Positions 28,041-36,104 of a stretch of 64,000 nucleotides of DNA are shown here, in pieces. Every line of letters starts with the position of its first letter. Within the stretch, counting starts at the first letter, position 1. Position numbers and translations under genes: made by a program. The notes under the pieces are model-generated. The model searched no databases. It had not been told where the DNA came from and saw nothing but the letters and a program-made list of their open reading frames with translations. Source of the stretch: an uncultured Planctomycetota bacterium (GTDB lineage: Bacteria; Planctomycetota; UBA1135; GCA-002686595); NCBI GenBank assembly GCA_903928115.1, contig CAIYPP010000113.1, forward strand, positions 62,001 through 126,000. Direction: 5' to 3'.

Positions 28041-29159
28041 CTAGAGCGCGAGCCCGAGCTCGGCGCGCAGCGCCGCGTAGCCAGGCTTGATGCGCTCGAA
28101 GATGCACTTCACGCGCTCGTCGTAGTGCGCGAAGGCGCTCTTCATGCCGTTGATCGTGATCTTCTCGAGGTCGGCGAGCGTGCAGCCGAACTGCTCGACG
28201 GCGATCTGGTACTCGTCGGTCATCGTCGTGCGGCTCATCAGCCGGTTGTCGGTGTTGAGCGTCACGCGGAAGCCGCGGTCCATGTAGAAGCGGAACGGGT
28301 GTTCGGCCATCGACGGCGTCGCGCCCGTGTGCACGTTCGACGACAGGCACACTTCGATCGGGATGCGGTGGTCGAGCACGTACTGCGCGAGCGCGCCGAC
28401 TTTGATCACCTGACCTTGGTAGATCACGATGTCCTCGATGAGCCGCGTGCCGTGCCCGATGCGGTGCGCGCCGCAGTACTGCAGGGCCTGCCAGATGCTC
28501 TCGGGGCCGAAGCTCTCGCCCGCGTGAATCGTGATCGAGAAGTTGGCGCGCTTGACGTGCTCGAAGGCGCGCAGGTGCTCCTTGGCCGGATGGCCTGCTT
28601 CCTCGCCGGCGAGGTCGAAGCCGACGCAGCCTTGGTCGCGGTAGCTGACGGCGAGCTCGGCGAGCTTGAAGGAGAGCTCGGGCGACTGGTTGCGCATGGC
28701 GCACACGATCAGTCCCACGCCGACCTTGAAGTCGCGCTGACCGCGCTCGAGGCCCTTCAGCACCGCGCGCATCACGCCGTCGAGTCCGAGTCCGCCCGCG
28801 GTGTGGAAGTGCGGCGCGAAGCGCACTTCGGAGTAGACGACGTTGTCCGCCGCCATGTCTTCGCAGTACTCGTAGGCGACGCGCTCGAGCGCGTCCGCCG
28901 ACTGCATCACGGCGATCGTGTGGGCGAAGCCCTCGAGGTACAGGGGTAGCGAGCCGCGCGCCGCGCCGGCGTGGAACCACTCGGCGAGCAGCGCCTCGTC
29001 GCGGTGCGGGAGGCCCTCGTAGCCGATCGCGCGCGCGAGCTCGAGCACCGTCTTGGGGCGCAGGCCGCCGTCGAGGTGCTCGTGCAGGAGCACCTTGGGG
29101 ACGCGCTGGGTGACGGAGCGGGCAGGCTTGTAGGCGGAGGCCTTGTTCGGGCTGGACAT
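28041..29159 (-). CDS. add: Adenosine deaminase
   Basis: A 372-residue zinc-dependent deaminase of the adenosine/AMP deaminase family, converting adenosine to inosine. Motifs: HEHLDG (His26, His28 zinc ligands), TIHAGESFGPES (His and catalytic Glu), HRIGHGTRL, EVCLSSNVHTGA and TLNTDNRLMS (zinc-binding Asp). The first motif reads HEHLDG rather than HCHLDG/HVHLDG. Close relatives include adenine deaminase and 6-aminodeoxyfutalosine deaminase, so the exact purine is inferred from family, not proven. Divergent from gltX with 128 bp between. Confidence 0.88.
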   Translation of the reverse strand: MSSPNKASAYKPARSVTQRVPKVLLHEHLDGGLRPKTVLELARAIGYEGLPHRDEALLAEWFHAGAARGSLPLYLEGFAHTIAVMQSADALERVAYEYCEDMAADNVVYSEVRFAPHFHTAGGLGLDGVMRAVLKGLERGQRDFKVGVGLIVCAMRNQSPELSFKLAELAVSYRDQGCVGFDLAGEEAGHPAKEHLRAFEHVKRANFSITIHAGESFGPESIWQALQYCGAHRIGHGTRLIEDIVIYQGQVIKVGALAQYVLDHRIPIEVCLSSNVHTGATPSMAEHPFRFYMDRGFRVTLNTDNRLMSRTTMTDEYQIAVEQFGCTLADLEKITINGMKSAFAHYDERVKCIFERIKPGYAALRAELGLAL

Positions 29160-29165
29160 GGGGGG

Positions 29166-29171
29166 AATCTA
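29166..29171 (-). promoter_or_regulatory. -10-like TAGATT, 6 nt before add
   Basis: Minus-strand TAGATT with 6 nt to the ATG at 29159, the spacing expected if transcription starts at the A of ATG. Confidence 0.5.
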
Positions 29172-29221
29172 GTGGCCGCGGGCGAGCTTTTCGCGCCCAA
29201 AAGTGCTCAGGGCGCGCGGCG

Positions 29222-29251
29222 TTGGACCCCCGCGCGCCCCGCGCCTATCCT
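29222..29251 (+). promoter_or_regulatory. Sigma-70-type promoter of gltX
   Basis: TTGGAC (29222-29227) and TATCCT (29246-29251) with 18-nt spacing, 36 nt before the GTG start. One of two places in the window where both boxes are recognisable next to a secure gene. Confidence 0.5.
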
Positions 29252-29287
29252 CTTTCCCCCGCATCGTCCCCGATCGAGGTCTCGCCC

Positions 29288-30763
29288 GTGTCCAAGCCCG
29301 TCCGCGTCCGCTTTGCTCCCAGCCCCACCGGCAAGCTCCACATCGGCGGGGCGCGCACCGCGCTCTTCAATTGGGCCTACGCGCGCCGCCACGGCGGCCA
29401 GTTCCTGCTGCGCATCGAGGACACCGACCCCGAGCGCTCCACGAAGGAGTTCGAAGTGGCGATCCTCGAAGGCCTGCACTGGCTCGGGATCCAGTGGGAC
29501 GAAGGTCCGGACATCGGCGGGCCCTGCGGTCCCTATCGGCAGTCCGAGAAGTACCCGCAATACCGTGAGGTCGCAGCGCAGCTGCTCGCTTCGGGTCACG
29601 CCTACCACTGCTTCTGCACCACGGAGCGTCTCGACGCACTGCGCGCCGAGCAGGAGTCGCGCAAGGAGCGGCAGGTCTACGACCGCCTGTGCGCGCAGCT
29701 CGACTCCGCGCAGTCGGCGCGGCGCGTCGCCGCTGGGGAGAAGGCCGTGATCCGTTTCCGCGTGCCGCCCGGCGAGACCGTGTGCATCGACCACATCCGC
29801 GGCGATGTGCGTTTCTCGCACGACGAGGTCGACGACTGGGTCATGGTGCGCTCCGACGGCAGCCCGACCTACAACTTCTGCGTCGTGTGCGACGACGTCG
29901 ACATGGGCATCACGCACGTGTTCCGCGGCGAGGAGCACCTCGTCAACACGCCCAAGCAGGTGCTGCTCTACCAAGCGCTCGGCAAGCCGATGCCCGAGTT
30001 TGGTCACCTGCCGCTGATGCTCGGCACCGACGGCAAGAAGCTCTCCAAGCGCACCGGCGACACGGCGCTGCAGGACTACCGCGACAAGGGTTTCCCGCGC
30101 GAAGCGGTCGTCAACTTCTTGTGCCTGCAGGGCTGGGCGCTCGACGGAACGAGCGTGCTGTTCTCCGTCGAGCAGCTCGTGCAGCACTTCGACATCAAGG
30201 ACGTGCAGAAGGCGGGTGCGATCTTCGACCCCGAGAAGTTCCGCTGGATGGCGGGCGAGTACCTGCGCAAAGAGAGCTTGGAGACGCTCGCGGCGCACTG
30301 CGCGCCGTTCGTCGTCGCCGCGGGCCTGTGCAGCGCGGACGAGCTCGCGCGGCGCAGCGCGTGGTTCCTCGAGGTCGTCAAGACCGAGCAGGCGCGCATC
30401 TCGATCTACAGCGAGCTTCCCGCGCGCATCGCGTACCTGTTCCAGCCCGACAGCGCGGTCGTGTGGGTCGACGAGGCCGTGGTCGCGGTGAAGAAGCACG
30501 CCGCGGCCGTGCAGACGCTGCGCGACTATCGCGCGTGGCTCGAGGGCCGAGTCTCGGGCGGCGTCGACGCTGCGGCACTGCGCGACGCTGCCAAGGCCTG
30601 GGCGCAGGAGCGGGGCCTCAAGCTCCCGGCGTTCTTCCAGCCGGTGCGTCTCGCGCTGTGTGGCGTGGTCAACGGTGCCGACATGTTCGACGTCATGGCG
30701 TTGCTCGGCGGGCCTGCGGTGCTGGCCCGCTTGGACGCGGCGGCCCAGCGTCTGGGGGCCTAG
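29288..30763 (+). CDS. gltX: Glutamyl-tRNA synthetase
   Basis: A 491-residue class Ic synthetase charging tRNA-Glu (or tRNA-Gln in organisms that use transamidation). FAPSPTGKLHIGGARTALFN contains the HIGH motif, RIEDTDPERS the substrate-binding loop, FRGEEHLVNTPKQ a conserved core piece, and KKLSKRTGD the KMSKS motif. The C-terminal helical anticodon domain ends in the typical LCGVVNGADMFDVMALLGG. I take GTG at 29288 (VSKPVRVRF) as start because conserved sequence begins immediately after it; an in-frame start at 29222 would add 22 unconserved residues and overlap the promoter. Confidence 0.96.
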   Translation: MSKPVRVRFAPSPTGKLHIGGARTALFNWAYARRHGGQFLLRIEDTDPERSTKEFEVAILEGLHWLGIQWDEGPDIGGPCGPYRQSEKYPQYREVAAQLLASGHAYHCFCTTERLDALRAEQESRKERQVYDRLCAQLDSAQSARRVAAGEKAVIRFRVPPGETVCIDHIRGDVRFSHDEVDDWVMVRSDGSPTYNFCVVCDDVDMGITHVFRGEEHLVNTPKQVLLYQALGKPMPEFGHLPLMLGTDGKKLSKRTGDTALQDYRDKGFPREAVVNFLCLQGWALDGTSVLFSVEQLVQHFDIKDVQKAGAIFDPEKFRWMAGEYLRKESLETLAAHCAPFVVAAGLCSADELARRSAWFLEVVKTEQARISIYSELPARIAYLFQPDSAVVWVDEAVVAVKKHAAAVQTLRDYRAWLEGRVSGGVDAAALRDAAKAWAQERGLKLPAFFQPVRLALCGVVNGADMFDVMALLGGPAVLARLDAAAQRLGA

Positions 30764-30854
30764 CGCGCTCGGCCGCTTCCCGCCCTTGGGGCGGAGCGTC
30801 CAGCGTCGTCAGGGCCCTTCAAGGGGCCGTGCGGGCGGGTCGAAACTCCGACCC

Positions 30855-31643
30855 GTGGAGCCCCTTCAGGAACCGTCGGAGTCCGCGCCCGAGGCGACGA
30901 CGCCGGAGTGCGCCGAGCTGCGCACCGAGCTCGCGCGGGCCTGCGAGGGCGCTCTCGTGCCCGAGGCGGGCTCGCCGCTGCGCGCACACTTGCGCGCCTG
31001 CCGCGCGTGCGAGGCCGAATACCGCGAGGCTCTGCGCGTCACCGCGCACATCGCGCGCGAGCGACGGGTGGCCCGCGAGGAGCAGGAGCGAGAGCAGCGC
31101 CGCAACGAGCGCCTGCGCCTCGCCCGCAGCCCGCGCTCGCGACGCTCCTTCTCGCTGGCGATCCGCACGCTGGTTCTGCCCGCGTTGCTGATCCTCCTGC
31201 TCACGCGCACCTCGAACAACGAGGTCGAAGCGCACGTCAAGGCCCTCAAGGGTGAGTACTCGCTCGGCGTGCGACGCATCGACGCGACCAAGCTGCCTCA
31301 GCCGCTGCGTCGAGGCGATTGGATCGTCACCGGCGACGACTCTGCCGCGAGCCTGACGCTCGGCGCGCGCCACGAGGTGCTCCTCGAGCCCCGCACGCGC
31401 GTGTGCGTCGAGGACCGCTCGCTCGGGCGCATGCTCTTCGACTCCGGGGCTGTCGTGTTGCGCGGTACGCGCACGCTGACCACGGCGCACGCGGTGATCG
31501 AACTTGAGAAGGGCGAGCTGCGTGCCGTCGGCGATGGCGCGGGCGTGGACCTCGAGGTGCGCTCGGGCTCCTGCGTGATCTCGGACGCCAGCGGCGAGCG
31601 CGTGCTGTCCGCGGGTGAGCGCGCGCGCGTCGGCGCTCCCTAG
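30855..31643 (+). CDS. FecR-like membrane protein with N-terminal zinc-finger-like segment
   Basis: A 262-residue protein from a GTG start. Residues about 15-65 include HLRACRACEAEYREAL, which resembles the zinc-binding anti-sigma helix pair. One membrane helix follows at about 105-120 (TLVLPALLILLL). Residues about 130-262 form a FecR-type periplasmic domain: LRRGDWIVTGDDSAASLTLG and later beta-strands. FecR/anti-sigma proteins transmit signals across the membrane to ECF sigma factors. No sigma gene is adjacent, so the partner is unknown. It lies 91 nt after gltX on the same strand. Confidence 0.7.
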   Translation: MEPLQEPSESAPEATTPECAELRTELARACEGALVPEAGSPLRAHLRACRACEAEYREALRVTAHIARERRVAREEQEREQRRNERLRLARSPRSRRSFSLAIRTLVLPALLILLLTRTSNNEVEAHVKALKGEYSLGVRRIDATKLPQPLRRGDWIVTGDDSAASLTLGARHEVLLEPRTRVCVEDRSLGRMLFDSGAVVLRGTRTLTTAHAVIELEKGELRAVGDGAGVDLEVRSGSCVISDASGERVLSAGERARVGAP

Positions 31644-31669
31644 GGCGCTGCAGCGACCGTCTTCGCTCC

Positions 31670-31675
31670 GCTACA
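31670..31675 (+). promoter_or_regulatory. -10-like TACAGT before the phosphoesterase gene
   Basis: TACAGT, 24 nt before the ATG at 31700; AGGGA just ahead of the ATG could serve as ribosome-binding site. Confidence 0.35.
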
Positions 31676-31699
31676 GTCTCGGGCGATCCCAGGGAACTC

Positions 31700-32572
31700 A
31701 TGGAGAGCCTGCGCCCCAACCTGCGCGTCGCAGCGCGTCGACACTCGCTCGTACGACGGGTGCTCGTGCGCTCGTGCGAAGCCTTCGCTGTCGCGCTCGG
31801 TGGTCGCGCGCTCTATCGCTCACGCCACCTGCGACCGCCGGGTCTGCGGGTTCGCCGCGAGCGCGTCGCGCACCCCGAGCTGCCACGCGGATTGCACGGC
31901 TTTCGTGTCGTGCAGTTGAGCGACATCCATGCGGGACCGTTCGTACGTCAAGGCGACCTCTCCGCGGTCATCGAACTCGCGAACTCGCTCGCACCGGACC
32001 TCGCGGTGCTCACGGGCGACTTGATCACGCACACGACCGAGGAGGCCGAGCTCGTGCGCGAGGATCTCGCGCAGCTGCGTGCCAAGCACGGAACTCTCGG
32101 TGTTTTTGGCAACCACGACTACCGCGGGCGACGCGAGGGCGAGCTCGCGGCACGCTGGGCTGCGAGCGGGATGCGCTTCCTGCGCAACGAAGGTGTTCGC
32201 ATCGAGGTGGAGGACGGCGCGTTGTGCGTCGTCGGTGTCGAGGACCTCGAAGAGGCTCGCAGCATCGATCTGCAGGCGGCACGCGCGTGCGTTCGTCCGG
32301 GGGATTTCGAGCTGGCGCTGTGCCACAACCCGCAGGGCGCACCCGCCTTCGTCCGCGAGCGCTGTCTCGCGGTTCTGTGCGGGCACACGCACGGCTCGCA
32401 GCTCGACCTGCCGCTCCTGCGGCGCGCGGGGCCGGCGCATCCGGGCGCGAGGATCGAGCTGGGCTCGCTGCGGGTCTTCGTCAGCCGCGGCCTCGGCTCG
32501 ATCGGCTTGCCGCTGCGCATCGGCGCGCCGACGGAGCTCGTCGTGCTCGACTTCGAGCGAGGCACGCTGTGA
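31700..32572 (+). CDS. Calcineurin-like metallophosphoesterase
   Basis: A 290-residue protein with the complete metallophosphoesterase set: QLSDIHAGP (Asp, His), LTGDLITH, GNHDYRG, a central His (ALCHNP) and CGHTHGSQ. The N-terminus has an Arg-rich stretch and a weak hydrophobic segment, so membrane association is possible as in YkuE/YaeI-type enzymes that act on lipid phosphates. The substrate is not determinable. Its stop TGA overlaps the GTG start of the next gene (GTGA), so the two are translationally coupled. Confidence 0.88.
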   Translation: MESLRPNLRVAARRHSLVRRVLVRSCEAFAVALGGRALYRSRHLRPPGLRVRRERVAHPELPRGLHGFRVVQLSDIHAGPFVRQGDLSAVIELANSLAPDLAVLTGDLITHTTEEAELVREDLAQLRAKHGTLGVFGNHDYRGRREGELAARWAASGMRFLRNEGVRIEVEDGALCVVGVEDLEEARSIDLQAARACVRPGDFELALCHNPQGAPAFVRERCLAVLCGHTHGSQLDLPLLRRAGPAHPGARIELGSLRVFVSRGLGSIGLPLRIGAPTELVVLDFERGTL

Positions 32573-33444
32573 ACCAAGGTTCGCTCTGCCTGCGCGGCGG
32601 CGTTCTGTACGTCGCGCGGCATGCGCAGACGGCGCACGTGCGGCCCTACGACCTCGACGGCCGCCCCCTCGGACCGGGCTACTCCTTTCGCGGGCGCGGC
32701 GGTGCACCGATCGCGCTGGGCGGCATCGACGTCGACTCCGATCGGCAGGTCTGGAGCGTCGACGGGCTCGCGGGCGAGGTGCGCGCCCACTCGCTGTTCG
32801 GCCGAGAGACCGCGGCGTTTTGCGGCGCCGGAGCGGACTTCGACGACGCGCGCGGCGTGCTCGTCGGCGCGAGCGACGTGGCGCTCTACGAGACCGACGA
32901 GGCGCTGAGCGTGCTCGTGGCGCGCTCGGGAGTGCGACGCCATGCGCTGGCGTTGTTCACGCGCGAGGGAGCGCTGTCGGAGTCGCTGCGGCCGCTCGGA
33001 GATCCGGCCGGGCAGTTCCAAGGCCTCGTGCGCGTGGCGCAGCGCGGCCCGTGGACTTGGGCTTGCGAGGCGGCGGCGGGGCGTGTGCAGGTGTTCCGCG
33101 ACTTCGAGTTCCACTTCTCCTTCCGCATCGAGCCCTATTCGGGCGAGCGCGCCGAGCCGGTCGCCGTGGCGCTGCTCGGGGACGGGCGCGCGGTGCTGGC
33201 CCTCGGCCATTCGCGAGCGGCGGTCGTGCTCGTGGACGCCGGGGGGCGCCTCCAGCGCGTCCTCGCGCCGCGCGGGGCCGGCCACGGTGAGGCCACCGAC
33301 GTGGGGGACGTCGCGGTCGAGGACGGGCCCTCCGAGCGGGAGACCCGACTCGCGGTCCTCGACTCGGACGCCGAGCGCCTCGCGGTCTACAACCTCGCCG
33401 GACAGTGCCACGGCGTCTTCGAGACCCTGCCCGGAGGCGGCTAG
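32569..33444 (+). CDS. Predicted beta-propeller (NHL-like) cytoplasmic protein
   Basis: A 291-residue protein starting at a GTG inside the stop of the metallophosphoesterase gene. It has repeated short units with Asp-Gly and Val/Ala-rich strands (YDLDGRPLG, GGIDVDSDRQVWSVDG, VALLGDGRAVLALGHSRAA, LAVLDSDAERLAVYNLAGQ), typical of NHL/SMP-30-like propellers. No signal peptide. No catalytic residues I can name. The strict coupling to a phosphoesterase suggests a joint role. Function unknown. Confidence 0.65.
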   Translation: MNQGSLCLRGGVLYVARHAQTAHVRPYDLDGRPLGPGYSFRGRGGAPIALGGIDVDSDRQVWSVDGLAGEVRAHSLFGRETAAFCGAGADFDDARGVLVGASDVALYETDEALSVLVARSGVRRHALALFTREGALSESLRPLGDPAGQFQGLVRVAQRGPWTWACEAAAGRVQVFRDFEFHFSFRIEPYSGERAEPVAVALLGDGRAVLALGHSRAAVVLVDAGGRLQRVLAPRGAGHGEATDVGDVAVEDGPSERETRLAVLDSDAERLAVYNLAGQCHGVFETLPGGG

Positions 33445-33454
33445 GCGGACGGGA

Positions 33455-33475
33455 CTTCCGGCTCCAGCCCGGAAG
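33455..33475 (+). terminator. Hairpin after the phosphoesterase operon
   Basis: CTTCCGG (33455-33461) and CCGGAAG (33469-33475) form a 7-bp perfect stem 10 nt after the stop. There is no clean T tract. Confidence 0.35.
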
Positions 33476-33541
33476 GAGCTTCCTTCTCGGGCTTCGCTGG
33501 GCGGGAATTTCGCCCCATCTACCGAAAAGCAGGGTGCGGGC

Positions 33542-33547
33542 TAGACT
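33542..33547 (+). promoter_or_regulatory. -10-like TAGACT before the hydrolase gene
   Basis: TAGACT, 38 nt before the TTG start at 33586; fits the window-wide TASAST pattern. Confidence 0.35.
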
Positions 33548-33585
33548 TCCCTCTGGCTGGAGGGAGATCCCCCCGGAGCGCCGGC

Positions 33586-35061
33586 TTGCTATCCACACTT
33601 CTCCTCGCTTTTGCCATGCAGACGGCACTGCCGCAGGGGCTCCCGTCTCTGGAACGTCTGCGCGCGCGCTCTCCGCGCGACGCGACGCCCTACGCGCGCT
33701 CGCTGGAGGAGTCCGCCGGCGATGGCTGGGAAGCGCGCCCCGATCTCTCGTTCGCGCCGGGCAGCGGCCCGCGGACGGGTGCAGGCGTCAACGTGCGCAT
33801 GTTCACGGGGCCGGTGGGCACGCCCGGTCCGGGCATGGCGACCCTCGCGTCCGCAGGGCCGAGCGGCCCGGTCACTCCGCGCTACTACGAGGTGACGATC
33901 CAGCCCGGCACCGGCTTCGCCGAGCGCTTCCTCGTCCAAGAGACGAACAACGTCGGCCCGCGACCGGTGCTGGTCGTGTTCCACAAGTACGGCGTCAACC
34001 ACTACGACGCGCTGTTCAACACCTCGTTCTTCGCCGAGGCGCGGCGCCGCAACTGGTACTGCGTCGCTCCGCTGAGCGGTGGTCAGACGCACTTCTCCGA
34101 TGCCCGCAGCCACGTGCACACCGAGTCGGTGCTCGAGTGGCTGCGCGTCCGCTTCTCGATCGACACGGCGCGCGTCTACGGCGTGGGCTTCTCGATGGGC
34201 GGCGGAGCGGCGATGAACTACGCCGCGCGGCAGCTCGATCCTTCGGGGCTGATGATCGCCGCGGTGTTCAACCAGTCGGGCATCCTCTCGCACGAGGACA
34301 CGTACCCGCAGTCGGCCGTGCAGATCCAGCAGATCTACGACGACCGCTTTGGCAACGGCCAGCCCGGTTCCGCAACGCCGTGGAATCTGCAGCGGGGCTC
34401 GGTCTTCAGCTTCGACCCGCAGTCCTACTCGGTGGTCCCCGGCGTCGATCTCGGGCGCAACCTTCTGCATGTCGCGACGCACACGACGCGTACGACCGGC
34501 GACATCTCGTACCTCATCACGCAGAACGACCTCTTCCATCAGTACCTGCTCGGCATCGGCGCCAATCCGGCCCGCCATGTGCGGACGGTCGTCAACTATC
34601 CCGGCCACTCGTGGGATGCGGTGAGCGAGGCGAGCGTCTGCAACTGGCTGCGCAACCACTCTCTCAAGCTGCCGACGGCGGCCGACACGCTCGCGGACTG
34701 CAACGCGCGATACTTCCACTTCGAGATCGAGCAGGCCGTCCCCGGCGTGTTCACGCCCTTTTCGTGGAGCGTGCAGGGCGCGGCCAACGCGGTCACGGTC
34801 ACGAACACGGCGAACCTCGCCCGCGTGGGCATTCTGGTCGACGACGCGGGACTGTCCGCGCTGGCCCCGCTGACGGTCACGACCAGCTGTGCGGACGGTC
34901 AGGCGGACGAGATCGTGCTCCACGGATATTCGCTTTCCCCCTCCTCGGTGCTGCGCGACGGGGTGCCGACGAGCGCTTGGAGCTATGACCCGATGCTCGG
35001 GCGCCTTTCGCTCCTCGAAACCGACGGCTCGGCTCCGCACGTCTGGACGATCCAGCCCTGA
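33586..35061 (+). CDS. Secreted alpha/beta-hydrolase (esterase/depolymerase-like)
   Basis: A 491-residue protein. Starting at TTG 33586 gives a signal peptide (MLSTLLLAFAMQTALPQG); the ATG at 33616 would lose it, so TTG is preferred, with GGAG about 8 nt upstream. The hydrolase part has VLVVFHKYGVNHYD (oxyanion strand), YGVGFSMGGGAAMNYAA (nucleophile Ser in GFSMGG) and a late PGHSWDAV (catalytic His). The layout is like PHB-depolymerase and feruloyl-esterase-like enzymes. The last 120 residues form a beta-rich domain ending at the stop. Probably hydrolyses an ester in the periplasm or outside; substrate unknown. Confidence 0.75.
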   Translation: MLSTLLLAFAMQTALPQGLPSLERLRARSPRDATPYARSLEESAGDGWEARPDLSFAPGSGPRTGAGVNVRMFTGPVGTPGPGMATLASAGPSGPVTPRYYEVTIQPGTGFAERFLVQETNNVGPRPVLVVFHKYGVNHYDALFNTSFFAEARRRNWYCVAPLSGGQTHFSDARSHVHTESVLEWLRVRFSIDTARVYGVGFSMGGGAAMNYAARQLDPSGLMIAAVFNQSGILSHEDTYPQSAVQIQQIYDDRFGNGQPGSATPWNLQRGSVFSFDPQSYSVVPGVDLGRNLLHVATHTTRTTGDISYLITQNDLFHQYLLGIGANPARHVRTVVNYPGHSWDAVSEASVCNWLRNHSLKLPTAADTLADCNARYFHFEIEQAVPGVFTPFSWSVQGAANAVTVTNTANLARVGILVDDAGLSALAPLTVTTSCADGQADEIVLHGYSLSPSSVLRDGVPTSAWSYDPMLGRLSLLETDGSAPHVWTIQP

Positions 35062-35276
35062 GCGCGGCTTTGGACCGCGGGCCCCTGTCGCGGGGGGATG
35101 TCCGTGCGCGCGTCGCGTTGACGAAGCCTGCGAAGAGATCCTGAAGAGCGGCTCGAGGCGCCCCAGTCGGCACCGCGCGAGTTCTGCTTCAGCAGGCAGG
35201 GAGCGCCGAGCCTACGCAGGAGTGCGGAGTTGCGAGGGGCTACGTTGTCGCGCCCCGCAAGCCTCGCCGGGCGCTG

Positions 35277-35316
35277 GGGAAACAAAGGGGGCCAGTGATC
35301 TTGCGATCACTGGCCC
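35277..35316 (-). terminator. Strong intrinsic terminator (minus strand)
   Basis: GGGCCAGTGATC and GATCACTGGCCC (35289-35300 and 35305-35316) form a perfect 12-bp stem. On the minus strand the loop is GCAA and the stem is followed by CCTTTGTTTCCC. It is the most convincing hairpin terminator in the window. Confidence 0.6.
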
Positions 35317-35440
35317 GAGGGAGAGAGGCGATCTCCGAGCTTCCCGGGTGATGGCGCTGCTCGCAATAGCACCACCACCTCTCGAAGACCGCCCTTCACG
35401 CGCAGGGCGAACCCTGCACGCCCATGTAGGGTAGTTTGCG
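35282..35440 (-). ncRNA. Candidate structured small RNA, no known family
   Basis: Read on the minus strand, four hairpins follow one another. (a) GCAGGG-UUCG-CCCUGC (35417-35402). (b) GGUGGUGGUGCU paired with AGCGCCAUCACC (35379-35368 with 35358-35347): 12 pairs including two G-U wobbles that would be mismatches on the plus strand. (c) GGAGA/UCUCC (35336-35332 with 35324-35320). (d) A 12-bp stem with a GCAA tetraloop and a T-rich tail. G-U pairs, the GNRA loop and the terminator all point to the minus strand. The 5' end is not determined. I do not recognise 6S, SRP, RNase P or tmRNA motifs. It could also be the 3' untranslated region of the gene at 35559-35984. Confidence 0.45.
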
Positions 35441-35558
35441 CGACGCACGGGTGCAATGCGCACGCGTGCTGGGAGTGCCGAGATGCGGGCGCAAAACACG
35501 CGGGAAATCGCGTGGTTTCTTCCAGCTTCTGGACGAGAGCGGGGTCGCTGCGTGCGCT

Positions 35559-35984
35559 TCAGTCGCGCTCGGGGAGCGGCGGCTGAAAGGGCGCGTCGTG
35601 CGTCGGCAGCGCTCGGGCGAGCGCTGCGTGCAACGAGAGCCATGCGGTGCTTCCATCGACGAAAGCATCCGAGCAGGGCGCGGCGAACACGAGCGCCGTC
35701 GAGGCCGCGTTGGCGAGGACGCGGGCTCCTCCGGGCAAGTGTCCGTCGATCGAGCCGGCGAGCGCGGCGCGCACCAACGAGTCCGAGGGAAACAGCTCGC
35801 GCGCTCCACGGGCGAAGATGGGCGTCCAGCCTGCGGTGGTCCTGCGCCACAGCTCGACGGCGTGGCCGCGCTCCGCGCAGATCTCCACCAGGGCTCGGTC
35901 GAGCTCGGGCGCGCTGCCGCACGCGAGCAGCTTCGCGACGGTGGCTTCGACGGGGCGTGCGCCGAGGTGCATGAAGGTGAGCAT
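35559..35984 (-). CDS. Small protein of unknown function, GAF-like
   Basis: A 141-residue soluble protein on the minus strand, opening MLTFMHLGARPVEATVAKLL. The stretch VELWRRTTAGWTPIFARGAREL and the later ALVFAAPC strand resemble one half of a GAF domain, but no ligand site can be named. It is opposite to and 120 bp from the nifS-like gene. The codon pattern on this strand is more protein-like than the opposite frame. May be a remnant of a larger sensor protein. Moderate confidence that it is a real gene. Confidence 0.5.
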   Translation of the reverse strand: MLTFMHLGARPVEATVAKLLACGSAPELDRALVEICAERGHAVELWRRTTAGWTPIFARGARELFPSDSLVRAALAGSIDGHLPGGARVLANAASTALVFAAPCSDAFVDGSTAWLSLHAALARALPTHDAPFQPPLPERD

Positions 35985-36104
35985 CGAACTCGGCGCGGGC
36001 GGGGCCTGAGCCGCGCACCCCGGACGTGGCGTCGCTGGGCTCGGGAGCGGGAATGCCGATGGGGGGAACTGTGCGCGGGGACGCGGGACGGGCACAATGG
36101 AGTC

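Larger units (their letters stand above)
35062..35558. other. 0.5-kb spacer containing structured DNA
   Basis: No protein gene is supported between the hydrolase stop and the end of the minus-strand gene at 35559. The centre (about 35289-35417) contains several hairpins, described separately as a candidate RNA and a terminator. The flanks (35062-35280 and 35440-35558) show nothing I can name. Confidence 0.6.

Noticed and set aside
35282-35440. 6S, SRP, RNase P or tmRNA
   Set aside because: None of the conserved motifs of these RNAs could be found; only generic hairpins are present.
35436-36104. N-terminal extension of the NifS-like gene
   Set aside because: Conserved family sequence begins at the ATG at 36105, and the extension overlaps the more plausible minus-strand gene.
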